Shown one piece after another: positions 27,744 to 36,579 of a stretch of 64,000 bases of DNA (position 1 is its first letter; each line of letters starts with the position of its first letter). Location of the stretch: positions 1-64,000 of the forward strand of contig CAWEVI010000038.1 of NCBI GenBank assembly GCA_963812475.1, in the 5' to 3' direction. The translations under genes and the position numbers were made by a program. The notes beneath the pieces are model-generated. The model saw only the letters and a list, made by a program, of their open reading frames with translations, had not been told where the DNA came from and searched no databases. The DNA is from JAMXLO01 sp963812475. Lineage in GTDB: Bacteria; Pseudomonadota; Alphaproteobacteria; Acetobacterales; Acetobacteraceae.

Positions 27744-28991
27744 CTATCGGCGTCCGCAACTAAGCAGGATGACCGCACCGATCAACTGAAGCGCAATGCA
27801 CAGGATCAGTGCCGCTCCGTAGCCGCCGGTGAGGTCGTGCGCCAGGCCAAGCAAGGTCGGCCCGAACGCCAGCGTCGCCTGCCCGACCATCGAACTGAGG
27901 CCGAGCACCATGCCAAAGGACTGGGTTGCGAACTCCTGCTGGATGATCAGCGTGGGCAGCGTGATCACATTGCCGACCGATAGGCCGAATACCACACTGC
28001 CGAGGTAGAGGGCGGCCGGCGTGTCGGGCAGCGCAAGCATCAGCGCCAGACCCGCGGCCTGGCTTGCGAAACTCGCCGCCGAAACGAGGCGTTGGTCCAC
28101 CTGGTCGATCACCGTGCCCAGTACCAGCCGGCCCGCCATCGCCGCCAGCGCTGTGGCCGCGATGGCAATGCCGGCGCCCTGATTTCCGAGACGCGGGAGC
28201 AGGAACGCCACCTGGTGGACGATGAAGCCCACCTGGGCCGCCAATGCCAGCGCGAACGGCAGCGACGCCGACCAGAAGTGCCAGTTGCTCAGCGCCTGAG
28301 CCTGACTATTCAACAGCGTCGGCATGCGCTCTCCGACCTGGGAGAAGCCGACTCGGGCGTGCGAACCCGTGGCGGAGGCTTCGGGCGGCCGTCCGACGCC
28401 AGCCAGTATGATCGGCAGCAGCACTGCCAGAGCAGCCAGCACAAGCGGCGGAACCGCCTGCACAAGGCCCATGCTGTGGCCGAACCGCACCAGCAGCGGT
28501 GCTATGGTGAAGCCGCCCGCACTGGCGCCGTTGAGCGCCAGACTGATCGCGAGGCCACGTCTGCGGTCGAACCAATGGGCCAGCGTCGTCGCGATCGCCG
28601 TGGTTGTGGTGCACGCCCAGCCGACCGCCATGACAAAGCTGCACGCGAAGAGTTGCCAGGGGACTTCCGCCTGGCTCAGCCCGATCGCGCCGACGCCGAG
28701 GATCACGGCGCCGCCCGCCAGCAGCATGCGCGGGCCGGCCCATTCAAGCGCCCGGTGGACGAATGTCAGCAGAAAGGCGCCCACCAGATAATAGACCGTG
28801 GTGCCCGAAGCGATCAGCGCGGCGGGCCAGCCATGCGCGTGCCGCAACTCCGCCAGATAGACCGACTGGCCGTAGAAGCCGAAGCCCCAGGCAAATGTTG
28901 CGGTACAGAAACAGGCGAATACGACCGGCCATCCCTGGCGAAATTCACCCGTCCGCACAGCCGCGCGATGCGGCGCCAGGACGCTGCTCAT
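27744..28991 (-). CDS. MFS transporter (monocarboxylate-porter-like)
   Basis: 415 residues, about twelve membrane segments. The N-terminal FACFCTATFAWGFGFYGQSV, followed by YLAELRHAHGW, and the loop DRRRGLAISLALNGASAGG are characteristic of the MCT/OFA-like group of the major facilitator superfamily, which moves small carboxylates. The start codon overlaps the stop of the RidA-family gene (ATGA), so transport and the RidA protein are translationally coupled. Confidence 0.88.
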   Translation of the reverse strand: MSSVLAPHRAAVRTGEFRQGWPVVFACFCTATFAWGFGFYGQSVYLAELRHAHGWPAALIASGTTVYYLVGAFLLTFVHRALEWAGPRMLLAGGAVILGVGAIGLSQAEVPWQLFACSFVMAVGWACTTTTAIATTLAHWFDRRRGLAISLALNGASAGGFTIAPLLVRFGHSMGLVQAVPPLVLAALAVLLPIILAGVGRPPEASATGSHARVGFSQVGERMPTLLNSQAQALSNWHFWSASLPFALALAAQVGFIVHQVAFLLPRLGNQGAGIAIAATALAAMAGRLVLGTVIDQVDQRLVSAASFASQAAGLALMLALPDTPAALYLGSVVFGLSVGNVITLPTLIIQQEFATQSFGMVLGLSSMVGQATLAFGPTLLGLAHDLTGGYGAALILCIALQLIGAVILLSCGRR

Positions 28992-29377
28992 GCCGGCACC
29001 GTGGCTGCGACGATCTCCACCTCGACCAGGAATTCGGGGCGCACCAGCGCCGGCACGACAAGCAGCATCGAAGCTGGCCGGGCGGTTCCGAGGAAGCGCT
29101 TGCGAACCGCCGCGTAGGCCGGAATGTCTCCGGCGTGCAGCAGATACTGGGTGACCTTCACGAGGTCATGCACTGTCATGGCGGCACGCTCAAGCAGCGT
29201 GACGATGTGCGTCCACGCGATCTCAGCCTGACCTGTGATGTCGTCCGGGAGCGTCCCGTCGGCGGCGAGCCCGGGCGTGCCGGAGGTGTACAGCCAGCGC
29301 GCGCCCTGCGGCGTCTCGACACCGTCGCTGTAGCTGCCGATCTGCGCCGCGACGCCGATGTCGTGCAGTGTGGCCAT
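28988..29377 (-). CDS. RidA family protein (YjgF/YER057c/UK114)
   Basis: 129 residues from MATLHDIGVAAQIGSYSDGV. The family core is seen as WLYTSGTPGLAADGTLPDDI, LLERAAMTVHDLVKVTQYLL and, near the end, ARPASMLLVVPALVRPEFLV, with the Arg and Glu used by RidA to hydrolyse reactive enamines and imines. Several family members act in catabolism of amino-aromatic or nitrogenous compounds. It is divergent from a LysR regulator and coupled to an MFS gene, so the set is probably a small LysR-controlled uptake and catabolism unit. Confidence 0.88.
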   Translation of the reverse strand: MATLHDIGVAAQIGSYSDGVETPQGARWLYTSGTPGLAADGTLPDDITGQAEIAWTHIVTLLERAAMTVHDLVKVTQYLLHAGDIPAYAAVRKRFLGTARPASMLLVVPALVRPEFLVEVEIVAATVPA

Positions 29378-29450
29378 CGTCGTGTCCTTTTCAGTTCGGG
29401 AAGTCTGTTGTCGGCCCTTCAGGTGCGTCGCGGCCGTCGTCGGCACAAAC

Positions 29451-29481
29451 AATTCTTCATGGCGTGTTCGGATGAGAAATT
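29451..29481. promoter_or_regulatory. Candidate LysR-type binding site
   Basis: AATTCTTCAT and ATGAGAAATT form an interrupted dyad (8 of 10 pairs match) with 11 bases between, in the divergent spacer between the RidA gene and the LysR gene. LysR regulators commonly bind such AT-rich dyads in the shared promoter region. Confidence 0.4.
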
Positions 29482-29493
29482 CTAACCTGATGC

Positions 29494-30435
29494 ATGCCCC
29501 GCCTGCCGCCCCTGAACGCCCTGCGTGCCTTCGAGGCAGCCGCACGTCACCTCAGCATGAAGGAGGCCGCCGCCGAACTCGCCGTCACACCGGGCGCGGT
29601 CAGCCAACTGGTGCGCAGCCTGGAGGAACGGCTTGGTGCGGCGCTGTTCCGTCGCGCCAACCGCTCGCTCACGTTGACCGAAGCCGGGCAAGCCTATTTC
29701 GTGCCAATCCGCCACGCCTTCCGCCAGATCGGCGAAGCGACGCGCCGCGTGCAGGCGTTGCCGCGGGCCGGCATGCTCACCGTAAGCTCGCCACCGGCGT
29801 TCGCCGCATCCTGGCTGGTGCCGCGGCTCGGCCGGTTTTCCGCCCGCCATCCGGACATCGAACTGAACATCGCCACCACCCGCAGGCTGGCCAATTTTGC
29901 CGCTGACGGCATCGATCTGGCGATCCGCCATGGACTGGGCCGCTATCCTGGGCTGCGCTGCGACCGTATCGCCACGATCGCCATGATCCCGGTTTGCAGT
30001 GCCGGCTTCCTGGCCGCGACGGTACGCAGGCCGAGGCAACCCGCCGACCTGCTGACCCTGAAGCTGCTGCACGACGCGGAGCGGCAGGACTGGGCACTGT
30101 GGTTCCAGGCGCAGGGCGTCGTGGACGTAAGCCATGCGGCGCTCGAGGGCATCAGCTTCGATGACCAGACGCTGTTGATGCGGGCCGCGGCGTCGGATCA
30201 AGGTGTCGCGCTGGTCACCGAGACGCTGGCGCGCCCGGAGTTGGATCGCGGCACTCTGGTGCGCGTGCTGGATGTCGCCTGGCCACAGGAGTTCGCCTAC
30301 TGGCTCGTCTATCCGCGTGCCAGTGCCGATCAGCCGAAGACCGTCGCCTTCCGCGACTGGCTGCTGGAGGAGGGGCGGCAGATCAGTGCCGGCGCGCGTC
30401 CCGCCAGACGGGCACCGTCGCTCTCTGATCCCTGA
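29494..30435 (+). CDS. LysR family transcriptional regulator (GcvA-like)
   Basis: 313 residues. The winged HTH is MPRLPPLNALRAFEAAARHL, then SMKEAAAELAVTPGAVSQLV and RSLEERLGAALFRR. The effector-binding domain begins near residue 90 (LTVSSPPAFAASWLVPRLGR) and contains DGIDLAIRHGLG and the GVALVTETLA segment, the GcvA/AmpR subgroup pattern. The ATG lies 13 bases after a dyad in the shared promoter. It probably regulates the divergent RidA-MFS pair. Confidence 0.93.
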   Translation: MPRLPPLNALRAFEAAARHLSMKEAAAELAVTPGAVSQLVRSLEERLGAALFRRANRSLTLTEAGQAYFVPIRHAFRQIGEATRRVQALPRAGMLTVSSPPAFAASWLVPRLGRFSARHPDIELNIATTRRLANFAADGIDLAIRHGLGRYPGLRCDRIATIAMIPVCSAGFLAATVRRPRQPADLLTLKLLHDAERQDWALWFQAQGVVDVSHAALEGISFDDQTLLMRAAASDQGVALVTETLARPELDRGTLVRVLDVAWPQEFAYWLVYPRASADQPKTVAFRDWLLEEGRQISAGARPARRAPSLSDP

Positions 30436-30489
30436 GGCCGCATGTCGCGCGGCGTCTCGGCCGCAAAGGCGGTATCGCAGGCGACGAAT

Positions 30490-30504
30490 TCGAATTTCAT
30501 TCGG
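30490..30504. promoter_or_regulatory. Operator-like palindrome, site A
   Basis: TCGAATTTCATTCGG has inverted arms CGAAT/ATTCG around three bases and matches site B at 13 of 15 positions. It lies 76 bases before the SDR start at 30580. Confidence 0.5.
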
Positions 30505-30579
30505 GTCTGTCGTTGCGGCCAGCCGGCCGGCCTGTCAATGTCCCGAGGCAACGGTCCGGGAGAGCATGGCGTGGCAGGC

Positions 30580-31485
30580 ATGATGGACGGCAAGGTGGTC
30601 GTGGTCACCGGTGCAGGCGGCGGCATCGGTCGCGCGATCGCGATCACGATGGCCGAGGCCGGCGCCCAGGTGGTCATCAACGATGTTGGCGCATCGCTTG
30701 CGGGTGCAGGCAACTCGGTGACGCCGGCGCAGCAGACCAGGGAGTTGATCCACCAGCGCGGCGGGGCGGCCGAAATCAGCACCGATTCCGTGGCCGGTTG
30801 GGGCTCTGCGCAAAAGATCATCCAGGCGGCGCTCGATCATTTCGGCCGTATCGACGCCGTGGTGAACAATGCCGGCATCCTGCGCGACAGTATCTTCCAT
30901 CGCATGAGCGCGGACGACTGGCTGGCGGTGATTTCGGTGCATCTCAACGGCAGCTTCTTTGTCAGCCGCGCCGCGGCCGAACACTACCGCAAGCAGGAGA
31001 GCGGGTCGTTCGTGCACATCACCAGCACGTCCGGCCTGATCGGCAATGTGGGCCAGGCGAACTATGCGGCAGCCAAGCTCGGCATTACGGCGTTGTCGAA
31101 GTCGATCGCACTGGACATGAAGCGCTACAATGTTCGGTCCAATTGCCTCTCACCCTGGGCCTGGAGCCGGATGACCGGTTCGATCCCGGCGACCACGCCG
31201 GAACAGCAGGCCGCGGTGCAAAAGCTGCAGCGCATGACGCCCGACAAGAATGCGCCGCTGGCGGTCTTTCTGGCCTCAGATGCCGCCAAGGACATCAGTG
31301 GACAGGTCCTGGGGACACGGATGAACGAGATCTATCTGTTCAGTGGGCCGCGTCCGATCCGCATCGTGCATCGCGCCGACGGCTGGACGCCGGAGACCAT
31401 TGCAGCACATGCGGCCCCGGCATTGCAGGCCGCGTTCATGCCGCTCGACACCTCGGAGCAGGCTTTTCCCTGGGATCCGATCTGA
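30580..31485 (+). CDS. SDR family protein, (3R)-hydroxyacyl-CoA dehydrogenase-like (MFE-2 type)
   Basis: 301 residues from MMDGKVVVVTGAGGGIGRAI. The cofactor loop TGAGGGIG, INDVG, a long loop typical of MFE-2/17-beta-HSD4 enzymes (QQTRELIHQRGGAAEISTDS), NNAGILRDSIFHRM, STSGLIGNVGQANYAAAKLG (Ser, Tyr, Lys) and LSPWAWSRMTGS are visible. These enzymes oxidise 3-hydroxyacyl-CoA esters in beta-oxidation-like pathways. The C-terminal 60 residues are an extension seen in that group. It lies 77 bases after an operator-like palindrome shared with other genes of the block. Confidence 0.85.
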   Translation: MMDGKVVVVTGAGGGIGRAIAITMAEAGAQVVINDVGASLAGAGNSVTPAQQTRELIHQRGGAAEISTDSVAGWGSAQKIIQAALDHFGRIDAVVNNAGILRDSIFHRMSADDWLAVISVHLNGSFFVSRAAAEHYRKQESGSFVHITSTSGLIGNVGQANYAAAKLGITALSKSIALDMKRYNVRSNCLSPWAWSRMTGSIPATTPEQQAAVQKLQRMTPDKNAPLAVFLASDAAKDISGQVLGTRMNEIYLFSGPRPIRIVHRADGWTPETIAAHAAPALQAAFMPLDTSEQAFPWDPI

Positions 31486-31527
31486 CGCATCGCCGATCCG
31501 GGTTCGCCGGTTTGCGGCACGGATTAT

Positions 31528-31542
31528 CCGAATATCATTCGG
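31528..31542. promoter_or_regulatory. Operator-like palindrome, site B
   Basis: CCGAATATCATTCGG is a perfect inverted repeat (CCGAAT/ATTCGG) around three bases. It lies 85 bases before the cupin gene. It is nearly the same as site A and site C, suggesting one shared regulator. Confidence 0.6.
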
Positions 31543-31626
31543 CTTTCGGCTTGACAGCTGTGCAGGTGACGGGGATGCTGGCGGAACGGCGCAAGCGGAC
31601 GCTGGCGTCCGGAGGGAGTACGTCGC

Positions 31627-32583
31627 ATGCCCGATGACGCACGTCCGCCGAGCATTGCCGACATGCCGGCCCAGGTTGCCGCAACCCCTGCCACACCGGC
31701 CGAAGCACGCGGCCGCTTCTTCAATACCGGCAACGCATTCAATGTGCAGTTGCCGCCGGTTCCCGATCACAGCTTCACCGCGGAGCCGCGCAGGGCACTG
31801 GACCCGGCGACGCCTACCGGTCTGATCGCGTGCGATCTTTCATCCGAACTGGATTGCCCGTTTCCGGCCACTTCGCCGTTGGTGCTGGTCCGCTACGCGA
31901 AAATCCGTGCCGGTGAAACACTGACGACGGATTTCGTGGCCAGTGGCGTGATCGCCTACGTCATATGCGGCGGCGGCACCACGCGCTGCGCGGGTGAGCG
32001 CATTGCGTGGAGCGAAGGTGACCTGTTCGTCCTGCCCGGCGGCGAGGCGGCGACGCATGCCGCCGACGACACCGATGCCGTGCTGTGGATCGTCACCAAC
32101 GAACCGCAGCTTGCATTCGAGCACCTGCGCGCCCCGCTACAAGGCCGCGCGCCGACCGAGATCGTGCACTACCGCGCCGACGAGATCGCGCGTCAGATCG
32201 CGCTGCTCTACGACATTGGTCGCAATGAGCAGATCGCGGGTTCGGCGCTGATCTTTTCCGCGGAGCGACAGGAGGCGACACGCAACATCCTGCCCACGCT
32301 GACCGTCGCGATAAACTCGCTGCCGGGTGGCGCGGTACAACGGCCGCATCGTCACAATGCGGTGGCAGTCTCGCTGATCATCAAGGGCGATCGCTGTTTC
32401 TCGATGATCGATGGCAGGCGCAAGGACTGGGCAGCGTGGGCCACGACGATCACCCCGCCCGTGTCGGTGCACTCGCATCATAACGGCGGCAACGAGCAGG
32501 CGCTGTTCCTGATCGTCCAGGACGGCGGCATCTTCTATCACACGCGGGCAATGGGCTTCGAGTTCGCCGAACAGCCGGGCTGA
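31627..32583 (+). CDS. Double-cupin domain protein (gentisate dioxygenase-like bicupin)
   Basis: 318 residues with two cupin barrels: the first around 90-140 (RYAKIRAGETLTTDFVASGV, then GDLFVLPGGEAATHAADD) and the second around 235-300 (NSLPGGAVQRPHRHNAVAVS, KGDRCFSMIDG, then SVHSHHNGGNEQALFLIVQD). The second barrel has a PHRH metal-site pattern and a later His pair; the first has fewer candidate ligands. Bicupins of this shape include ring-cleaving gentisate/salicylate 1,2-dioxygenases, but similarity here is at fold level only. It is followed 23 bases later by a TauD-family dioxygenase. Confidence 0.7.
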   Translation: MPDDARPPSIADMPAQVAATPATPAEARGRFFNTGNAFNVQLPPVPDHSFTAEPRRALDPATPTGLIACDLSSELDCPFPATSPLVLVRYAKIRAGETLTTDFVASGVIAYVICGGGTTRCAGERIAWSEGDLFVLPGGEAATHAADDTDAVLWIVTNEPQLAFEHLRAPLQGRAPTEIVHYRADEIARQIALLYDIGRNEQIAGSALIFSAERQEATRNILPTLTVAINSLPGGAVQRPHRHNAVAVSLIIKGDRCFSMIDGRRKDWAAWATTITPPVSVHSHHNGGNEQALFLIVQDGGIFYHTRAMGFEFAEQPG

Positions 32584-32606
32584 CGCGTCAGCGGAAAGGA
32601 TCGATC

Positions 32607-33503
32607 ATGGCATCCCTGGCGGAAACCACCGCACCGAACCGGATACAGGTTCGTTCTCTGCATCCCGCGCTTGGCGCCGAGGTGCGCGGCATCGACATGC
32701 GGGCGCCGCTGGACGAAGCGACGTTCCGCGACCTGCACGACGTCTGGATGCAGCATCTGGTGCTGGTGCTTCCGGCACAACAAATCACCGACGCCGAGCA
32801 TGTCGCGTTCACGCGCAATTTCGGCGCGCCGGAGATTTTCCATCAGAAGATCATCCGCTCCAACCGCGTGCCGGAGATCTTCCGCGTTGCCAATGTGGAC
32901 GACGACGGCAATCTGATGTCGCCCGATCATCCCACGGTGAAGCAGGTGTCGCTTGCGCAGTTCTGGCACACCGACAGCAGCTACCGCACCATCCCCTGCA
33001 TGGGCGCGTTCCTGCACGGCGTGGAGGTCAGCCGCACCGGCGGCGAGACGCAGTTCACCAACATGTACGCTGTGTACGAAGCGCTGCCGGACTCGCTCCG
33101 GCGTCAGGTGCAGGGACGCAAGGCGCGGCACAATTTCGGCCATCTGCACACGCTTGCCGAACTGAAGCCGCTGACCGAGGAGGAAAAAGCCGCCATGCCG
33201 CCGGTCTGGCAGCCGATGGTGCGCCGGCATCCGGTGACCGGCCGCGAGTCGCTCTACATCAGTCCGATCTACAACGACGCCGTGGAGGGCATGGACACGG
33301 ATGCGGCCAGGCACCTGATCGAAGATTTGACCGAATTTGCCGCGCAGCCGCGTTTTGTCTATCGCCATCGCTGGGAACCGGATGACGTGGTGCTGTGGGA
33401 CAACCGTTGCACCATGCATCAGGTGACGCCACACGATCCGCGCGAGCGACGCGTCATGCATCGCACGACCATAGTCGGCACCGGCCCGGTGCAACCGGGG
33501 TGA
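32607..33503 (+). CDS. TauD/TfdA family Fe(II)/2-oxoglutarate dioxygenase
   Basis: 298 residues. The iron facial triad is visible as WHTDSSYR (His, Asp) and CTMHQVTPHD (distal His), and RRVMHRTTI carries the Arg that binds 2-oxoglutarate. The N-terminal LHPALGAEVRGIDMRAPLDE and GGETQFTNMYAVYEAL are standard. Such enzymes hydroxylate sulfonates, phenoxyacids or other carboxylates, often causing bond cleavage. It has GGAAAGG upstream and sits in a plus-strand pair with the bicupin, so the two probably act in one oxidative pathway. Confidence 0.92.
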   Translation: MASLAETTAPNRIQVRSLHPALGAEVRGIDMRAPLDEATFRDLHDVWMQHLVLVLPAQQITDAEHVAFTRNFGAPEIFHQKIIRSNRVPEIFRVANVDDDGNLMSPDHPTVKQVSLAQFWHTDSSYRTIPCMGAFLHGVEVSRTGGETQFTNMYAVYEALPDSLRRQVQGRKARHNFGHLHTLAELKPLTEEEKAAMPPVWQPMVRRHPVTGRESLYISPIYNDAVEGMDTDAARHLIEDLTEFAAQPRFVYRHRWEPDDVVLWDNRCTMHQVTPHDPRERRVMHRTTIVGTGPVQPG

Positions 33504-33529
33504 TAATGGTGCGGCTGGAGAAAAGTCCT

Positions 33530-33699
33530 CCCCCTCCCCTTGCGGGAGGGGGCCGGGGGAGGGGATCGCTGTGCGAAGCGAGCTTTTTCCAACCGACAGC
33601 GTTGCCGGCGATGGCGCGCCCCCCAACCCCCTCCCGCAAGGGGAGGGGGAGAAATGCACTCTGACGTGCGCTTGTCGTGACACCTATGGGGCTCGACCC
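33530..33699. repeat. Perfect 23-base inverted repeat and associated element, copy 2
   Basis: Arms at 33530-33552 and 33627-33649 are exact reverse complements (core CCCTCCCCTTGCGGGAGGG). CCTATGGGGCTCGACCC at 33683-33699 matches the second element of the copy at 8067-8083. It lies between convergent genes and could fold into a long hairpin that stops transcription from both sides. Confidence 0.8.
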
Positions 33700-33704
33700 G
33701 GCCC

Positions 33705-34160
33705 CTATGCCGAAATCTCGAACCAGAAGTCCAGCATTTCGCCTTTGCGCTCGGCGGCAAAGGTTGTCATCACGCGTGTGCCGATCTTCAGTTTCTCCGC
33801 AGCCGCGTGCGGGTCCGTCAAATCGACGCCTTTGAAATATCCGCCCAGCGCGGTGTCCGCACCGTCGAGCAGCACATAGCCGAACGCATATGGCGGATCC
33901 GGCAGGTTGTTGAAACGCTCATAGACCATGGTGAAAGCCTCGATCCGCCCGCCCGGCCCGACCTTTACCCACTCCGTCGTCGGCAACAGCGTTTCATCCG
34001 AGAATGACCGCGGCGGCACCAGCACGCGACCCGACTTCGCACACCGCCGGCCATAGATTGCCGCCTCGTCGCGGATGCGGGTGTAGAACCAGCTCGCGGT
34101 CTCGCCGAGTGCGTGATCGTAGGTGATGTTCCAGACTTCCTGGCGTCCCAGCAGTTCCAT
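33705..34160 (-). CDS. OB-fold protein of the DUF35 type with degraded zinc ribbon
   Basis: 151 residues from MELLGRQEVWNITYDHALGE (GTGGAG upstream). The family normally starts with a rubredoxin-like zinc ribbon (RCxxCGR...PPRxxCxxC); here the region reads RRCAKSGRVLVPPRSFSDET, keeping only one of four cysteines. The OB-fold follows (GGRIEAFTMVYE, AFGYVLLDGADTALGGYFKG, VMTTFAAERKGEMLDFWFEI). DUF35 proteins pair with thiolase-fold partners, for example in Ltp2-type retro-aldolases and HMG-CoA synthase complexes. It follows the thiolase-like gene at 34178 by 17 bases and is last in the operon. Confidence 0.82.
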   Translation of the reverse strand: MELLGRQEVWNITYDHALGETASWFYTRIRDEAAIYGRRCAKSGRVLVPPRSFSDETLLPTTEWVKVGPGGRIEAFTMVYERFNNLPDPPYAFGYVLLDGADTALGGYFKGVDLTDPHAAAEKLKIGTRVMTTFAAERKGEMLDFWFEISA

Positions 34161-34177
34161 CGTCCGCTCCACAGTTA

Positions 34178-35359
34178 TTACGCCTCGATCACCATCGTGC
34201 CGAATATCTGGTGATCGCCGCCGTTGCCGCTGGCGATGCCGAGCCGCGCGCCCTGCACCTGGTGTTCGCCGGCGCGCCCCCATACCTGCAATGCGATCTC
34301 GGCGACACGCGCCATCGCCGTCACCGCGATCGCATTTGTGCACAGCGTGCCGCCCGACGCGTTCACCGGAATACGCCCGCCAAGTTCGAACTCGCCGTCG
34401 CGCAGTCGAGCAACCGACTCGCCTGGCCGAGCGACCAGGCGTGCGGCATCGATGGCATGGAATTCGGTGTTGCTGAAAGGCGCGTACAACTCGGCAACAT
34501 GCACCTGCCGCGCCGGCTCGGTGATGCCGGCCATGCGGTATGACTTTTCAAACGACCGTCCAAGTGCAAATGCGTCCGCGTGCTCTGCCGTCGGGTTGTT
34601 GCCCATGCGATCGCCCATCCAATAGGTTTCCGCCGCATGGCCGACGCCGGTGATCCACACGGCATCGCGTTGGTTGTCGCGAATGTATTGCTCGGACGCC
34701 AGCACCAGCGCCGCGCCACCGGTGGATTGCGGGCAGCAATCCAGCAGCTTGATCGGCCAGGAGATATAGCGCGACTCCATCACCTCATCGACCGTCACGA
34801 TCTTGCGCAGATGGGCGTTGGGGTTCAGCGCGGCATGGCGGCGGTTCTTCACCGTGACCCAGGCCATGTCCTGTTCGGTCATGCCGTAGCAACGCATGTA
34901 GCGCACCGCCGACATCGCCAGCATGTTGATGGTGCCGAGAGGCAACGGACGTTCGTAGCTGGGATCCCAGATCTTGTTCAGCACGGTCTGCGAGTCACCA
35001 CACTCGCCCACCTTGTCGGCGCCCGCGGTCAGCACGACGTCGTACATGCCGGACGCAACATGGTAATACGCCGCGGCGACCGAGGAGATCCCGGTGGCCC
35101 CGCCGGTGTTGATGCGCAAAAACGGCTTGTTGCGTCCGCCCACCGCATCGACGCCGAGACGCTCGGCATTGCCGATGCCCACCATCGCATCGGGCGACAG
35201 CGAATACACCACCGCCTGGACCGCGTCGAAGTCCAGATTGGCGTCCTGCATCGCCAGCACCACGGCTTCGCGCACCAGTTCAGGATAGCTGGCATCGTCC
35301 CGCCGCGAGCGGAATGCCGATTGGCCGATGCCGATGATACCGACGCGGTCGCCGCTCAT
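34178..35359 (-). CDS. Thiolase-fold protein without catalytic cysteine (SCP-x/Ltp2-like), second of a pair
   Basis: 393 residues from MSGDRVGIIGIGQSAFRSRR. The fold is clear from the N-terminal GIIGIGQS, VREAVVLAMQDANLDFDAVQ, VAELYAPFSNTEFHAIDAAR and ELGGRIPVNASGGTLCTNAI. Where acyl-transferring thiolases have the nucleophilic Cys, this protein reads FLRINTGGATGISSVAAAYY. A Cys-less thiolase next to a DUF35 partner recalls Ltp2-ChsH2 retro-aldolases of steroid side-chain breakdown, which cleave beta-hydroxyacyl-CoA rather than 3-ketoacyl-CoA. That activity is inference. The start overlaps the upstream gene's stop (ATGA). Confidence 0.85.
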   Translation of the reverse strand: MSGDRVGIIGIGQSAFRSRRDDASYPELVREAVVLAMQDANLDFDAVQAVVYSLSPDAMVGIGNAERLGVDAVGGRNKPFLRINTGGATGISSVAAAYYHVASGMYDVVLTAGADKVGECGDSQTVLNKIWDPSYERPLPLGTINMLAMSAVRYMRCYGMTEQDMAWVTVKNRRHAALNPNAHLRKIVTVDEVMESRYISWPIKLLDCCPQSTGGAALVLASEQYIRDNQRDAVWITGVGHAAETYWMGDRMGNNPTAEHADAFALGRSFEKSYRMAGITEPARQVHVAELYAPFSNTEFHAIDAARLVARPGESVARLRDGEFELGGRIPVNASGGTLCTNAIAVTAMARVAEIALQVWGRAGEHQVQGARLGIASGNGGDHQIFGTMVIEA

Positions 35360-36495
35360 GCGCGTGCCTCCCGTGCCAAGACGACCGCAGCCTGATACTG
35401 CATGGCAAAGCCGCTGCCGGCGTGGGCGAGGCCGCATCGCGCATTTGCAATCTGGTGTGCGCCGGCCCGGCCGCGAATCTGATTGGCAATTTCCGCGATG
35501 CGCAAAAGTCCTGTGCAGAACACCGGATTCCAGGTCAGAACGCCACCGGACAGGTTGACCGGCAGGCGCCCGCCGCGCGCGAAGCTTCCGTCGGTCGCCC
35601 GCGCCATCCAGTCCCGCCGCGGACATAACGACAGTGCTTCGTACGCCAGCAATTCGGCATAGGGCGTCGCATCGGTCGCCTCGACAAGGTCGAACGCAGC
35701 CGAGGGATCGGTGATGCCGGCCGCGTCGTAAGCCTGCTGCGCCGCGGCCATCAGTGCCGGCGCAGTCGCCAGATCGCGATCTCCCAAAAAGCTCGGTTCG
35801 GTCGCCCAACCCATGCCGCCGATCCACGCCACATCGCGCAGGCCGCGTTCGGCGACAAAATCGGGAGAGGCCATGACCAGCGCAACGCAGCCGGTGACCG
35901 GTGCGCTCGTCATGGTCGGCGTCAGTGGCCAGCGCATCGGTCCGGCGTCGGGATGCAACGGCGGATCGGGCCACGCCAGACGACCGTGCGCGCGGTTCTT
36001 CTTTGCAACTGCGCGCGCGGCGTCGCGGACGTGCGGCACTGCATGTTCCAGTGCCGACGCCTGCAACGCATGCGCCGATAGCTCGTCCAGCGGCAATGCG
36101 CGATTAAAGTACGGATCGGCGCCGAGCCGCTGCGCCTCCGACATCGACGACACTTCGGTCGGGCTCCAGGACACGATCAGTTGGGTGCGGAACTGGCCGG
36201 TGGCGACGCGCAACGCGCCCATGATAAATGCATGCTCCGACGCCGATGGCGTGGACATGATGTCGCGATCCACGCCACCCACCGATCCCGACGCCATCAT
36301 CACCGAGATGGAGCGACCATCGAACTGGTCATTGGAGCCGACCACGATGCCGTCGATATCGTCGATGCCGATGCCGGCATCGGCCAGCGCAAGCTGCGCC
36401 GTGTCGTAGATCATCTCTTCGAGCGACCGGTCGCGCCCCGTGATCACCGGACGGATGGCGCAACCGATCACGGCTGGCTGGATTCGTAATCCCAT
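35356..36495 (-). CDS. Thiolase-fold protein without catalytic cysteine, first of a pair
   Basis: 379 residues from MGLRIQPAVIGCAIRPVITG; an earlier Met at 36552 is weaker. Thiolase-type segments include LALADAGIGIDDIDGIVVGS, AAFDLVEATDATPYAELLAY, ARGGRLPVNLSGGVLTWNPV and RGRAGAHQIANARCGLAHAG. The nucleophile region reads IMSTPSASEHAFIMGALRVA, so no Cys is present. Sequence differs strongly from the downstream partner, so the two are not a recent duplication and may form a hetero-oligomer. It lies 84 bases after the cyclase-type gene. Confidence 0.82.
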   Translation of the reverse strand: MGLRIQPAVIGCAIRPVITGRDRSLEEMIYDTAQLALADAGIGIDDIDGIVVGSNDQFDGRSISVMMASGSVGGVDRDIMSTPSASEHAFIMGALRVATGQFRTQLIVSWSPTEVSSMSEAQRLGADPYFNRALPLDELSAHALQASALEHAVPHVRDAARAVAKKNRAHGRLAWPDPPLHPDAGPMRWPLTPTMTSAPVTGCVALVMASPDFVAERGLRDVAWIGGMGWATEPSFLGDRDLATAPALMAAAQQAYDAAGITDPSAAFDLVEATDATPYAELLAYEALSLCPRRDWMARATDGSFARGGRLPVNLSGGVLTWNPVFCTGLLRIAEIANQIRGRAGAHQIANARCGLAHAGSGFAMQYQAAVVLAREARA

Positions 36496-36579
36496 CGCAT
36501 CACTCCCGAGCAGCTTGAGGGTGGCCGCACATGCCGACCTGGCAGGGTTCACGCAGGATCATTGCTCGCATTGCGGGCG

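Noticed and set aside
35360..35974. N-terminal extension of the thiolase-like frame at 34178
   Set aside because: It overlaps the upstream thiolase-like gene in another frame; the ATGA overlap and conserved N-terminus support the start at 35359.
36553..36579. CCGAAT-type operator before the thiolase pair
   Set aside because: No palindrome like those at 30490, 31528 and 39084 is seen in the gap 36496-36579; the genes are probably read from the ligase promoter.
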